Below, in pieces: positions 17,630-26,268 of a stretch of DNA of 64,000 nt. Every line of letters begins with the position of its first letter. Positions within the stretch are counted from its first letter, which is position 1. Under the pieces are notes generated by a model. That model did not search any database, had not been told where the DNA came from, and worked only from the letters and a program-made list of their open reading frames with translations. The stretch is taken from the NCBI GenBank assembly GCA_947500505.1, contig CANMSL010000002.1, positions 62,001 to 126,000 of the forward strand. Reading direction: 5' to 3'. The DNA is from an uncultured Aquimarina sp. (GTDB lineage Bacteria > Bacteroidota > Bacteroidia > Flavobacteriales > Flavobacteriaceae). The position numbers and the translations under genes were made by a program.

Positions 17630-17950
17630 TTAGGATTCAGGAGCTAATTCAATCTCTAATCCATCTAACTCTGGAGTAATAGGGATCTGACAACCTAATC
17701 GACTATTATCTTCTACATAAAAAGCTTCTGCTAACATTAAATCTTCATCCTGACTCATTTCAGGAAGTTCGTGATCCGATAAAATATAACACTGGCAAGA
17801 CGCGCACATTGCCATACCACCGCAAGTTCCCTCTACAGGAAGTTCATATGCTTTACACACCTCCATTAGGTTCATAGCCATATCGGTCGGAGCCTGTACT
17901 TCGTGAATTTCTCCTTCTCTGTCTTTTATCTTTATGGTAACATCTGACAT
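17630..17950 (-). CDS. 2Fe-2S ferredoxin (adrenodoxin type)
   Basis: 106 residues. The cluster ligands C43, C49, C52 and C87 follow the C-x5-C-x2-C...C pattern (GTCGGMAMCASCQC, then LGCQIP), which is typical of vertebrate-type/adrenodoxin ferredoxins. As last gene of the sulfate assimilation operon, 84 nt after a ferredoxin-NADP reductase gene, it is the likely electron carrier from that reductase to the sulfite reductase encoded upstream. Cytosolic and small, with no fused domain. Confidence 0.9.
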   Translation of the reverse strand: MSDVTIKIKDREGEIHEVQAPTDMAMNLMEVCKAYELPVEGTCGGMAMCASCQCYILSDHELPEMSQDEDLMLAEAFYVEDNSRLGCQIPITPELDGLEIELAPES

Positions 17951-18034
17951 ACTATCGTCTTAATCTTATAAAAATCCTCGCAAATATACCGAAATCATCA
18001 GTATATCTGCGAGGATTATTTTATTCTAAAATTT

Positions 18035-19096
18035 CTACATTATAGCTTTTACAACTTCTTTTTTGGCTTCTTTCTTACTACCATCAAATCCTTCTACACC
18101 TCCAACAGTAGTATATTTCATTACATACTTCTTGTCTGGAAATATTCTTTGGTACGCACTCTGACACATAATAGCCGCTTCGTGGAAACCAGAAAGAATC
18201 AATTTTAGTTTTCCTTTATATGTATTTACATCTCCAATTGCATATATTCCAGGAATATTCGTTTGATAATCGTAAGAATTATCCACTTTGATAGCGTTCT
18301 TTTCGATCTCTAATCCCCAGCCTCCTATTGGTCCTAATTTTGGTGACAATCCAAATAATGGAATAAAATAATCAGTATCTAAATGAATATCACCTTCTGT
18401 TTTATGTTTGATACCAACACCAGTAACGTGATCATCTCCTTTTAGTTCTTTAACTTCTGCTTCAGTAATCAGATTTACCTTTCCTAATTTGGTCAATTCT
18501 GCTACTCTTTCTACAGAATCCAACGCTCCACGGAACTCATTTCTTCTATGCACTAAAGTTACTTCGTTGGCAACATCGGCTAAGAAAATAGTCCAGTCTA
18601 AAGCAGAGTCACCTCCTCCAGCAATCACCACTCTTTTATCTCTATATACTTCTGGATCGCGAATAATATAAGCAACTCCTTTATCTTCAAAATCAATAAT
18701 ATTTGGAATGGGTGGTTTACGAGGCTCAAAAGAACCTAACCCTCCAGCTATAGCCACTACAGGAGCATTATGTTGAGTTCCTTTATTGGTTGTAACCAAA
18801 AAAGTATCATCTTCCAATTTCTTAATAGTTTCGGCTCTTTCTCCTAAAGTAAATCCAGGTTCAAAAGGTTTTATCTGTTCCATTAAGTTATTCACCAAAT
18901 CTCCTGCAAGGATCTCAGGAAATCCAGGAATATCATATATTGGTTTTTTAGGATATATCTCAGAGCATTGACCACCTGGTTGTGGTAGTGCATCAATAAG
19001 ATGTGTTTTTAATTTTAGTAATCCAGCTTCAAAAACAGTAAATAACCCTGTTGGTCCTGCTCCGATGATTAGAATATCAGTCTTGATCATGTTCAA
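18035..19096 (-). CDS. Ferredoxin--NADP+ reductase, thioredoxin-reductase-like
   Basis: 353 residues. FAD motif IGAGPTG near residue 11, NAD(P) motif IAGGGDSALDW near the middle, and the C-terminal FAD contact YAIGDVNTY. It lacks the CxxC pair of thioredoxin reductases, which points to the TrxR-like FNR class of Bacteroidota and Firmicutes. It overlaps the upstream siroheme gene by 20 nt and precedes ferredoxin, so it probably supplies reduced ferredoxin for sulfite reduction. The second Met (MIKTD) is an equally good start. Confidence 0.88.
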   Translation of the reverse strand: MNMIKTDILIIGAGPTGLFTVFEAGLLKLKTHLIDALPQPGGQCSEIYPKKPIYDIPGFPEILAGDLVNNLMEQIKPFEPGFTLGERAETIKKLEDDTFLVTTNKGTQHNAPVVAIAGGLGSFEPRKPPIPNIIDFEDKGVAYIIRDPEVYRDKRVVIAGGGDSALDWTIFLADVANEVTLVHRRNEFRGALDSVERVAELTKLGKVNLITEAEVKELKGDDHVTGVGIKHKTEGDIHLDTDYFIPLFGLSPKLGPIGGWGLEIEKNAIKVDNSYDYQTNIPGIYAIGDVNTYKGKLKLILSGFHEAAIMCQSAYQRIFPDKKYVMKYTTVGGVEGFDGSKKEAKKEVVKAIM

Positions 19097-19679
19097 CTTC
19101 TTTTTTTCCTATTAATCCTTTGGTAAATTCATTAAGTGTTTCCACTTTTTCCTCGAAATCACCTTTTATTGTTTTTCTGTATTCATTTAAATTTTTGACT
19201 AAATCATCAATATTTTCTGGAATTACTTCTTCGAAAAATTGACGTAGTCGTTTGGCTGTTGTAGGTGACTTTCCGTTAGTCGAAATAGCCACTTTTACAT
19301 TACCCTTGGTTACAATGCCACCCATATAAAAATCACAATATGGAGGATTGTCTGCTACATTTACCAATGTACTTCTTTTTCTGCAGTCTTTATACACTTG
19401 TATATTCACTTCAGGAACATCCGTAGTAGCAATCACAATGTGTTTGCTTTTCAGAAAACGTCTGTGATATTTCTTTTTAATCATTTCTATTCCAAACTTA
19501 TTCGCTAATGCAATTGTATCATCTCGATACATTGGAGATACCATTGTTACTTTAGCATCTGGACTAGACTTTAGTAAGAACGTAAGTTTTTCTTCAGCTA
19601 CATTTCCTCCACCGACAATTAGAATTTCGAGGTTTTTAACTTTCAGAAAAACCGGATATAAATTATTTCTTTCTTCCAT
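19077..19679 (-). CDS. Siroheme synthesis dehydrogenase/ferrochelatase (CysG N-domain, SirC/Met8-like)
   Basis: 200 residues, bifunctional precorrin-2 dehydrogenase and sirohydrochlorin ferrochelatase type. N-terminal NAD motif IVGGGNVAEEK, then STLVNVADNPPYCDFYMGGIV, and the central STNGKSPTTAKRLRQFFEE. It is the CysG N-terminal half as a separate protein; the methyltransferase half is the next gene upstream. Together they make siroheme, the prosthetic group of the sulfite reductase in the same operon. The C-terminal dimer domain is short. Confidence 0.9.
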   Translation of the reverse strand: MEERNNLYPVFLKVKNLEILIVGGGNVAEEKLTFLLKSSPDAKVTMVSPMYRDDTIALANKFGIEMIKKKYHRRFLKSKHIVIATTDVPEVNIQVYKDCRKRSTLVNVADNPPYCDFYMGGIVTKGNVKVAISTNGKSPTTAKRLRQFFEEVIPENIDDLVKNLNEYRKTIKGDFEEKVETLNEFTKGLIGKKEVEHDQD

Positions 19680-19700
19680 CTTTATAGCTATCCTGAACTA

Positions 19701-20477
19701 TCAAGATACGATTTCTTCTTTTACTTCTTTATAAATCGAAGCTAATTTCACTCTTTGCTCAACTACTTCACCGATTACAATTATAGCAGGTGATGATAAT
19801 TTTTTATCAGATACAACCTGTTCTATCGTCTTTATTGAACCGAAGCCAAACTGTTCACTATCAGTAGTTCCGTTCTGAATAATTGCAACAGGAACATCCT
19901 GTTTATTTTCGGCTGCAAAGATACTAACTATTTCGTTTAACTTGCCCATACCCATTAAAATCACCACAGTTGCATTAGATTTTGCTGCCAGGCGAACATC
20001 CTGTGATAATTTATGGGATTTCGTTGTTCCTGTAATCACCCAGAAACTTTCTGCTGAACCTCTTTTGGTTAACGGAATTCCTTGATAAGCCGGAACTGCC
20101 AATGATGAAGATATTCCTGGAACCATATTTGTTTCTACTCCGAATTCTTGAACATAGTCAATTTCTTCTGCTCCACGGCCAAAAATAAAAGGATCTCCTC
20201 CTTTTAATCGTATTACATGTCCATGACTTTTAGCTCTGCTAACAATCAACTCATTAATCTGTTCTTGTTGGTATGCATAACATCCTTTTCTTTTACCTAC
20301 AAAGATTTTTTCTGCATTTGGCGCATATTCTAATAAGGATTCATTGATAAGTGCGTCATACAACACCACATCTGCCGACTCTAATGCTTTGATTGCTTTT
20401 AACGTAATCAAATCTGGATCTCCGGGCCCTGCTCCTACCACTGTTAATCTTGGTATTTTAGTACTCATTGCTAACAA
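19701..20477 (-). CDS. cobA: Uroporphyrinogen-III C-methyltransferase (SUMT)
   Basis: 258 residues. Makes precorrin-2 from uroporphyrinogen III with two SAM. Motifs of the tetrapyrrole methylase family in order: VGAGPGDPDLIT near the start, VGKRKGCYAYQQEQIN, RLKGGDPFIFGRGAEE (SAM loop), and PGISSSLAVPAYQGIPLTKR. It functions in the siroheme branch here, as shown by its position between sulfite reductase and the siroheme dehydrogenase gene. The symbol cobA is used in the SUMT sense; a cobalamin role cannot be excluded, but no cob genes are in view. Confidence 0.92.
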   Translation of the reverse strand: MLAMSTKIPRLTVVGAGPGDPDLITLKAIKALESADVVLYDALINESLLEYAPNAEKIFVGKRKGCYAYQQEQINELIVSRAKSHGHVIRLKGGDPFIFGRGAEEIDYVQEFGVETNMVPGISSSLAVPAYQGIPLTKRGSAESFWVITGTTKSHKLSQDVRLAAKSNATVVILMGMGKLNEIVSIFAAENKQDVPVAIIQNGTTDSEQFGFGSIKTIEQVVSDKKLSSPAIIVIGEVVEQRVKLASIYKEVKEEIVS

Positions 20478-20501
20478 CTTAAAATCTTACTAATAAAGAT
20501 A

Positions 20502-22598
20502 TTATACATTTTCTACTTCAAGTGCTCTAAATGCTTGCACTTTTTGCAAAAATTGCCCTGCTTTTTTGATATAATCCACTGCAAAATCCTTGCTCGGTGC
20601 ATTTTTTTGAATCTGATATATCAAATCCGCAAATGTTCTATCGAGACTTATTTTTCCGCTAGCAACAAATTCTTCGTCGAATTGACTAATGATACCTGCG
20701 TGCGTATTAGTCTTTTTATTTTCTGCCAGCAACAATGCTTTAGCAGAATTCACTAAAGAACTATAAGCGTGATATACTGCATCAGAATATATCCCATTCT
20801 CAAAAGATATTTTTGCATTCTCAATCTTTTCTTCACTTTCTAAAAACAATGTAGTTATCAAATCAATTACTACACCTGCACATTCTCCTACTCCGATGGC
20901 CTTTACATATTCTTCTTCGGTTCCCCAATCAATAAAATCTTCTTGAGTCAAATTATCTACATTAGATAAATCCGTAAGGAAATTATAGAAATATTTTTCT
21001 CCTTTATCCGCATAGTATTCTACAAAAGTCTTACCATTTGCATTCTCTTCAAAATCATTCAGGATTCTACGCAATGCTTCAGGACCTCTTCTACTAGGAA
21101 TTTTCACCACTTTATCTGCAAAACGACCTTTTCCATCACCCAGATTTCCTCCTCCTAATAACACTTGTAAAGCCGGAGCTACCAATTTATCCTTAGTTCT
21201 TACTGACATCCCCTGAAAACCAATATTAGCCATATTGTGCTGTCCACAAGCATTCATACATCCACTGATCTTGATTACCAGATCTTCTTTCTCCAGATAT
21301 TGTGGATATTCAGTTTTAATCACTCTCTCTAATTCTTCGGCAATACCAGTACTACTTGCAATTCCTAGGTTACATGTATCAGTTCCTGGGCAGGCTGTAA
21401 TATCAACTGCTTTGTTATAACCTGCTTCTACAAATCCTAATTTCTCTAATTCTTGATAGAAAAATGGTACTAAATCTTCTTTTACAAAAGGAATTAAAAT
21501 ATTCTGACGTAGAGATAACCTAATCTCTCCTGCGGCATAATTTTCGACCAAATCAGCCAACAATCTAGCTTTATCTGTATAAAAATCTCCTAAAAGCACT
21601 TTGATTCCAATAGCTACATATCCCTTTTGTTTTTGAAATATTACATTGGTAGATTTCCATAAGTCAAAAGCTTTTTGATCATTAATTTCTGCATTCGGAA
21701 CTTCTACAGAAACCGGAACTGAAGTTACATATGCTTCCGCGTCGATTACAACAGTTTTTTGCGCAATTGCTTTTTGTTCTGCTTCTACTAATTCTCTGAA
21801 AGCTTCTACACCGATATCTTTCACTAAAAATTTCATTCTCGCTTTGGCTCTACTTTTTCGCTCACCGTGACGATCAAAAATTCTAAGCACTCCTTCCATT
21901 AAAGGAATGATCTTATCTGTTGGCAAAAAACTATATAATTCATCTGCATGTCTTGGTTGTGAACCCAATCCTCCGGCCAGCATTACTTTAAATCCTCTAA
22001 CTCCATTTTCTGTTTTAGCTATAAAACCAAGATCATGCATATAAGACAATCCTGTATCTTCTTCTGTTCCTGAGAAAGACACTTTGAACTTACGCCCCAT
22101 TTCCTGACATATTGGATTTCTTAAAAAGAAACGAAACAATGCATCTGCATACGGCGACACATCAAAAGGTTCTTTTGGATCAATACCTGCTGTTTCTGAT
22201 GCTGTCACATTACGAACTGTATTACCACACGCTTCTCGTAACGTTACATCATCTTTTTCTAATTCTGCCCAAAGTTCTGGAGTTCTATTAAGATCTACAT
22301 AATGAATCTGAATATCTTGTCTGGTGGTAATATGCAATCGACCTCTAGAATATTCATCAGACACTTCGCAAATTCTTCTTAACTGATTACTCAATAGCTT
22401 CCCATATGGTAATTTAATACGAATCATCTGCACACCTTCTTGTCGCTGACCATATACCCCACGAGCTAAACGAAGGCTACGAAATTTCTCTTCATCAATC
22501 GTCCCTTTATGAAATTGCTCTATTTTATTAGCTAATTCAACAATGTCTTTTTCGACAACTGGATTTTCTATTTCTGTTCTAAAACTTTGCATATTCAA
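20502..22598 (-). CDS. Siroheme sulfite (nitrite-like) reductase with a C-terminal HEPN domain
   Basis: 698 residues. Two ferredoxin-like plus catalytic repeats about 1-540, with the siroheme/4Fe-4S ligands C403, C409, C447 and C451 (TACPGTDTCNLG and SGCMNACGQH). By context (cysH, cysD, cysN, siroheme genes, ferredoxin) it reduces sulfite to sulfide with ferredoxin as donor; nitrite reductase is the alternative. Residues about 580-690 form a helical HEPN-like domain (YSDAVYHAYSSLVNSAKALL) absent from classical CysI/NirA; its RNase motif R-x4-6-H is not intact (KKTNTH). The fusion is in frame and the gene has no break. The role of HEPN here is unknown. Confidence 0.88.
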   Translation of the reverse strand: MNMQSFRTEIENPVVEKDIVELANKIEQFHKGTIDEEKFRSLRLARGVYGQRQEGVQMIRIKLPYGKLLSNQLRRICEVSDEYSRGRLHITTRQDIQIHYVDLNRTPELWAELEKDDVTLREACGNTVRNVTASETAGIDPKEPFDVSPYADALFRFFLRNPICQEMGRKFKVSFSGTEEDTGLSYMHDLGFIAKTENGVRGFKVMLAGGLGSQPRHADELYSFLPTDKIIPLMEGVLRIFDRHGERKSRAKARMKFLVKDIGVEAFRELVEAEQKAIAQKTVVIDAEAYVTSVPVSVEVPNAEINDQKAFDLWKSTNVIFQKQKGYVAIGIKVLLGDFYTDKARLLADLVENYAAGEIRLSLRQNILIPFVKEDLVPFFYQELEKLGFVEAGYNKAVDITACPGTDTCNLGIASSTGIAEELERVIKTEYPQYLEKEDLVIKISGCMNACGQHNMANIGFQGMSVRTKDKLVAPALQVLLGGGNLGDGKGRFADKVVKIPSRRGPEALRRILNDFEENANGKTFVEYYADKGEKYFYNFLTDLSNVDNLTQEDFIDWGTEEEYVKAIGVGECAGVVIDLITTLFLESEEKIENAKISFENGIYSDAVYHAYSSLVNSAKALLLAENKKTNTHAGIISQFDEEFVASGKISLDRTFADLIYQIQKNAPSKDFAVDYIKKAGQFLQKVQAFRALEVENV

Positions 22599-22756
22599 AT
22601 TAGTATTGAGTAGTCAGTATTAAGTATTGAGATTTATATAAGTTAACTTTCTACTATTTTGTTTGGGTACTGAGGGTTATACTTTTAACAGTCTTAAATT
22701 CATTTTGGTCGATAAAGCTAGTATGAGCAACTCATTACTTAATACTCTATACTAAT
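22599..22756. repeat. Spacer with terminal inverted repeats between cysN and sulfite reductase
   Basis: The 168-bp spacer is bounded by imperfect inverted repeats: 22599-22631 begins ATTAGTATTGAGTAGTCAGT and 22731-22756 is CTCATTACTTAATACTCTAT plus ACTAAT. The left arm also contains tandem AGTATTRAG units. The interior shows no gene or hairpin I can name. Confidence 0.5.
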
Positions 22757-22766
22757 ATCTATTTGA

Positions 22767-24014
22767 TTACTTTATAAAACCTACTCCTGAAGTATTATTG
22801 GTTTGAGAATCTATTAATATAAATGACCCTGATGCTTTATTCTTACTGTAAGAATCAATGGCTAAAGGTTTGCTTAATTGTATTTGAACCTTCCCTATCT
22901 CATTAAGGCTTAATGAATTCTTTACTGTATCTTCTCCGGAGAAATCAGTAGCAACCGTTCCGTTGATGTTTTTCACCTTTGCTAAAACTCTGTTACTTCC
23001 ACTCTGAATGAAATAATTCGTTCCGGGATTTAGATCTCTGTTATCCATCCAACAAACAGTAGCTGTTAGTTGTTTTTCAACCCTAGGTTTTTCAGATGAT
23101 TTTACAATCATATCCCCTCGACTTACATTTACATCATCTTCTAATGTAATAGTACAAGAACTACCTCTGCCAGCTGTATCAAATTCCTTATCAAAAAAGA
23201 ATATCTCTTTAACTTTGGATGTTGTTAATGATGGTAAAACTGTCACCTCATCGCCTACAGAAAGATCACCTCCATATAGTTTGCCAGCGTATCCTCTAAA
23301 ATCATGGAATTCGTCTTTTTTAGGACGAATTACAGTTTGTACAGGAAAACGCACTTCTGCCTTTTCGTAGACATCCTGAGCATCTAATTCTTCTAAATGT
23401 TCTAATAAGGTTTGCCCTTTATACCAAGGAGTATTTTCGGATCTATCTACAACGTTATCACCTTGTAAAGCACTTACCGGAATAAAAGTAATGTTCTGTT
23501 CTTTATAATCACTTTTTGCAATTAATTTTTCAAAATCAGACTTAATTGCTTCATATTTCTCTTGAGAAAAATCAACTAAATCCATTTTATTTACAGCTAC
23601 GATCACATCTTTAACTCTCAATAAATTATTGATAAAAAAGTGTCTATACGTTTGCTCAATGACCCCTTTTCTAGCATCTATTAAAATGATTGAAGCCTGA
23701 GAAGTAGACGCACCAGTCACCATATTCCTGGTATATTCAATATGCCCTGGTGTATCTGCTATAATGTAACTTTTTGTTTTTGTAGAAAAGTAAATATGAG
23801 CTACATCAATAGTGATACCCTGTTCACGTTCTGCTACCAATCCATCAGTCGCTAATGAAAAATCCAGGTAATCAAACCCATTAGCTTTACTTCGGGTTTC
23901 GATTGCCTCTAATTTATCAGTAGTTAATGATTTTGTATCATATAAAATACGACCAATCAAGGTACTCTTACCATCATCTACACTTCCTGCTGTTGCTATT
24001 TTTAATACGTCCAT
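22767..24014 (-). CDS. cysN: Sulfate adenylyltransferase subunit 1 (GTPase)
   Basis: 415 residues. GTPase subunit that drives ATP sulfurylase (sulfate + ATP to APS). G1 motif AGSVDDGKST near residue 9, G3 DTPGH, G4 NKMD, followed by EF-Tu-like beta-barrel domains. It is not fused to an APS kinase, unlike NodQ/CysNC. It is paired with cysD, the gene just upstream. No start problem. Confidence 0.94.
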   Translation of the reverse strand: MDVLKIATAGSVDDGKSTLIGRILYDTKSLTTDKLEAIETRSKANGFDYLDFSLATDGLVAEREQGITIDVAHIYFSTKTKSYIIADTPGHIEYTRNMVTGASTSQASIILIDARKGVIEQTYRHFFINNLLRVKDVIVAVNKMDLVDFSQEKYEAIKSDFEKLIAKSDYKEQNITFIPVSALQGDNVVDRSENTPWYKGQTLLEHLEELDAQDVYEKAEVRFPVQTVIRPKKDEFHDFRGYAGKLYGGDLSVGDEVTVLPSLTTSKVKEIFFFDKEFDTAGRGSSCTITLEDDVNVSRGDMIVKSSEKPRVEKQLTATVCWMDNRDLNPGTNYFIQSGSNRVLAKVKNINGTVATDFSGEDTVKNSLSLNEIGKVQIQLSKPLAIDSYSKNKASGSFILIDSQTNNTSGVGFIK

Positions 24015-24160
24015 CCTGCTTTTTGGTTGAGAGTTTATAGTTGTTGGTTAATGGTTATCAAATTTTACACTAATACAACCCTAAAATTATTCTCATTTAT
24101 TTTATTCTAATATACTTACTGAAACTATCAACGGTCAACTAACAACCATTAACTCCATTT
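24015..24160. repeat. cysD-cysN spacer with TTGGTTAATGG-type terminal repeats
   Basis: The left end carries GTTGTTGGTTAATGGTTATC and the right end carries GAAACTATCAACGGTCAACT followed by AACAACCATTAAC, roughly inverted copies of each other. The same low-complexity family occurs around the IVP gene. No coding potential. Confidence 0.4.
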
Positions 24161-25126
24161 CTAGAAATATCCTTGTTGCTTTCTTTTTTCCATAGCCGCT
24201 TCAGATCTTTTATCATCAATACGAGCTCCTCTTTCTGAAATCGTCGACTCTCTAATTTCGGCTACTACTTTATCAATCGTAATTGCAGCAGAGAGTACGG
24301 CTGCTGTACAAGACATATCTCCTACAGTTCGGAATCTCACCAATCTTTCTTCAACTAGCTCATCATCTTCTCTATGCACCACATCATCCTCTGCGGACCA
24401 AATCATACCATCTCTAATAAATGTTTTACGTTTGTGTGCAAAATATATAGAAGGAATTTCGATATCTTCTTTTTGGATATAACTCCAAACATCTAGCTCT
24501 GTCCAGTTACTGATCGGAAATACACGTACATTCTGACCTAAATCGATCTTTCCATTTAAATGATCAAACAATTCTGGACGCTGATTTTTTTCATCCCATT
24601 GACCAAAATCATCTCTTACAGAAAATATACGCTCTTTCGCTCTTGCTTTTTCTTCATCTCTTCTTGCTCCACCAATAGCTGCATCAAACTTAAATTCTTC
24701 TAAAGCATCAAGAAGTGTGGTTGTCTGTAAACTATTACGACTTGCATATTTTCCTTTTTCTTCAATCACCTTACCTTGATCTATAGAATCTTGTACATTA
24801 CGGACAATTAATTCTACTCCAAGTTCTTTTACTAATCGATCTCTAAATTCTATGGTTTCCGGAAAATTATGACCGGTATCTATATGTAATAATGGAAAAG
24901 GAATTTTACCCGGATAGAATGCTTTTTGGGCTAGTCTAACTAAGGTGATGGAGTCTTTTCCACCTGAAAAAAGTAATACTGGTTTCTCAAATTGAGCCAC
25001 CACTTCTCTAAATATATAAATCGCTTCGCTTTCTAAAGGATTTACCTTTAGAACTGATTTTATTGCTGAACCATTTAGCTGCTCTGTTTTCTTTTCTAAT
25101 ACTTCCATGCTCTGCTTTTGCTTCAT
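24161..25126 (-). CDS. cysD: Sulfate adenylyltransferase subunit 2
   Basis: 321 residues. Catalytic N-type ATP pyrophosphatase subunit of ATP sulfurylase. PP-loop LFSGGKDSITL in the first third, the block IGGARRDEEKARAKERIFS, and the SNWTELDVWSYI motif. The gene starts 3 nt after the cysH stop codon, so the two are tightly coupled. Partner is CysN. Confidence 0.95.
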   Translation of the reverse strand: MKQKQSMEVLEKKTEQLNGSAIKSVLKVNPLESEAIYIFREVVAQFEKPVLLFSGGKDSITLVRLAQKAFYPGKIPFPLLHIDTGHNFPETIEFRDRLVKELGVELIVRNVQDSIDQGKVIEEKGKYASRNSLQTTTLLDALEEFKFDAAIGGARRDEEKARAKERIFSVRDDFGQWDEKNQRPELFDHLNGKIDLGQNVRVFPISNWTELDVWSYIQKEDIEIPSIYFAHKRKTFIRDGMIWSAEDDVVHREDDELVEERLVRFRTVGDMSCTAAVLSAAITIDKVVAEIRESTISERGARIDDKRSEAAMEKRKQQGYF

Positions 25127-25129
25127 TTA

Positions 25130-25756
25130 TTAGTTCGTATGAATCCCACATTCTCTATTATCCAATACTTTTGTAGGGTCAAAATACTTGAATTCGTTTG
25201 GTAAATTATGCTGCTCTAAGTACAAGTCTAATTCGGCATCACTATAGTAATAAAACGGACTAACCTTCAACACTCCATCACTTCCCAAACTTAAAATATC
25301 TAATGAATCCCTTAAGGCAGTTTGCCCTTTTCTAAGATTCGTAAACCATACATCTGGTTTGTGCTCTGACATTGCTCTCTTAAACGGCTCTAATTTCACC
25401 TGTTCTGTAAACAATTTATGTTTTGGATCATCAATATCAGGAATCCCCATCACCACATCTCTATGAGCAGCTGTTTGTTTAGGCACATATAATTGAACAT
25501 TTAGATTCAGTAAATCAATAACTTCTTCTGCATGTTTATATGTATTAGGAGTATTATATCCCGAATCACACCATATTACTGGAATATCAGAAAGTGACTC
25601 AGAACACACACTTAAAATAGCAGCTTCGTATGGTCTGAAATTAGTAGTTACAATAGGGGTTTGCGCATTTAAAACCGCCCATTGCGAAATCTCTAGCGGA
25701 GTTTTATCTTTTAGTGATCTGTTTAAGCTTTCTATTTCTTTTTCTGTAAATTTCAT
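25130..25756 (-). CDS. cysH: Phosphoadenosine phosphosulfate reductase (CysH family)
   Basis: Preferred start is the Met at 25756 (MKFTEKEIESLN), giving 208 residues. The frame is open to 25837, but those 27 codons run through an intergenic repeat and do not look like the family. Motifs: WCDSGYNTPNTYKHAEEV, FTNLRKGQTALR, and the catalytic C-terminal Cys in ECGIHTN. The CC...CxxC ligands of iron-sulfur APS reductases are absent, so by sequence it is the PAPS-type enzyme. That would require an APS kinase, which is not in the window. First enzyme gene of the cys operon after DUF2061. Confidence 0.88.
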   Translation of the reverse strand: MKFTEKEIESLNRSLKDKTPLEISQWAVLNAQTPIVTTNFRPYEAAILSVCSESLSDIPVIWCDSGYNTPNTYKHAEEVIDLLNLNVQLYVPKQTAAHRDVVMGIPDIDDPKHKLFTEQVKLEPFKRAMSEHKPDVWFTNLRKGQTALRDSLDILSLGSDGVLKVSPFYYYSDAELDLYLEQHNLPNEFKYFDPTKVLDNRECGIHTN

Positions 25757-25773
25757 TCTAAGTTTTCTTTTTC

Positions 25774-25800
25774 TGTCACTTCGAGTATAGTCGAGAAGTA
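25774..25800. repeat. REP-like palindrome upstream of cysH
   Basis: TGTCACTTCGAGTATAGTCG plus AGAAGTA, a diverged member of the TGTCAC...CGAAGTG palindrome family. It lies in the spacer before the preferred cysH start. Confidence 0.45.
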
Positions 25801-25809
25801 AAACTGCAA

Positions 25810-26076
25810 TTATCTTCCCCATTTGATTCGGTTCCAAATTCTTTCGTGAAAGAAGTACAGAATCATTTTTGTTATAAAATCAATTGATGCTATCGAGGTA
25901 GCCAGTACTATTTCACCAGTTAATACATAAGAAACTATCAATGTATCCAATGTTCCGATCACTCTCCAACTTATTGCCTTTGCAACACTACGCAAAGGTT
26001 TTTCTGAAGCTTTATCAGTCTCATACGATGTCTTCTTCGTAGCAACTTTATCTAATATCATTTGATCTATAATCAT
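25810..26076 (-). CDS. DUF2061 membrane protein of the sulfate assimilation operon
   Basis: 88 residues with two hydrophobic segments (about 37-54 and 57-75) around VIGTLDTLIVSYVLTGE, and the C-terminal FFHERIWNRIKWGR motif of DUF2061. Biochemical function is unknown. It is the first gene of the cys operon, directly behind a candidate repressor site, and DUF2061 genes recur beside sulfate assimilation genes in Bacteroidota. A role in sulfate or sulfite movement across the inner membrane is an inference from context only. Confidence 0.85.
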   Translation of the reverse strand: MIIDQMILDKVATKKTSYETDKASEKPLRSVAKAISWRVIGTLDTLIVSYVLTGEIVLATSIASIDFITKMILYFFHERIWNRIKWGR

Positions 26077-26091
26077 TTTTAACTTTAAAAA

Positions 26092-26118
26092 ACCTATTAC
26101 CCTATCGGAATAGTAGGT
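26092..26118. promoter_or_regulatory. Candidate repressor operator of the cys operon
   Basis: An inverted repeat ACCTATTA-N11-TAGTAGGT, 15 bp before the DUF2061 start and 8 bp after the -7 box on the minus strand, so it covers the predicted transcription start. Half sites match at 7 of 8 positions. The position is that of a repressor site; the regulator (for instance an Rrf2/CymR-like protein) is not in the window. Confidence 0.55.
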
Positions 26119-26126
26119 TATTTAAA

Positions 26127-26134
26127 CAAATGTA
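26127..26134 (-). promoter_or_regulatory. -7 box of the cys operon
   Basis: The minus strand reads TACATTTG, a full match to TAnnTTTG, about 50 nt before the first gene. A clear -33 TTG was not found. Confidence 0.55.
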
Positions 26135-26268
26135 TATATAAAAATCTATTCATTAGTCTTAAATCTTTGAAAAAATTACTAGAAATGAAATAATTATGAT
26201 ATTATTAATAAAAAACCTAGTGATTTAGTAGATTATTATAATTTTCCTGAAAACACTTAAAAAAATGT

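Noticed and set aside
25757..25837. Upstream extension of cysH
   Set aside because: Those 27 codons run through a REP-like palindrome and overlap DUF2061; the family N-terminus starts at 25756.
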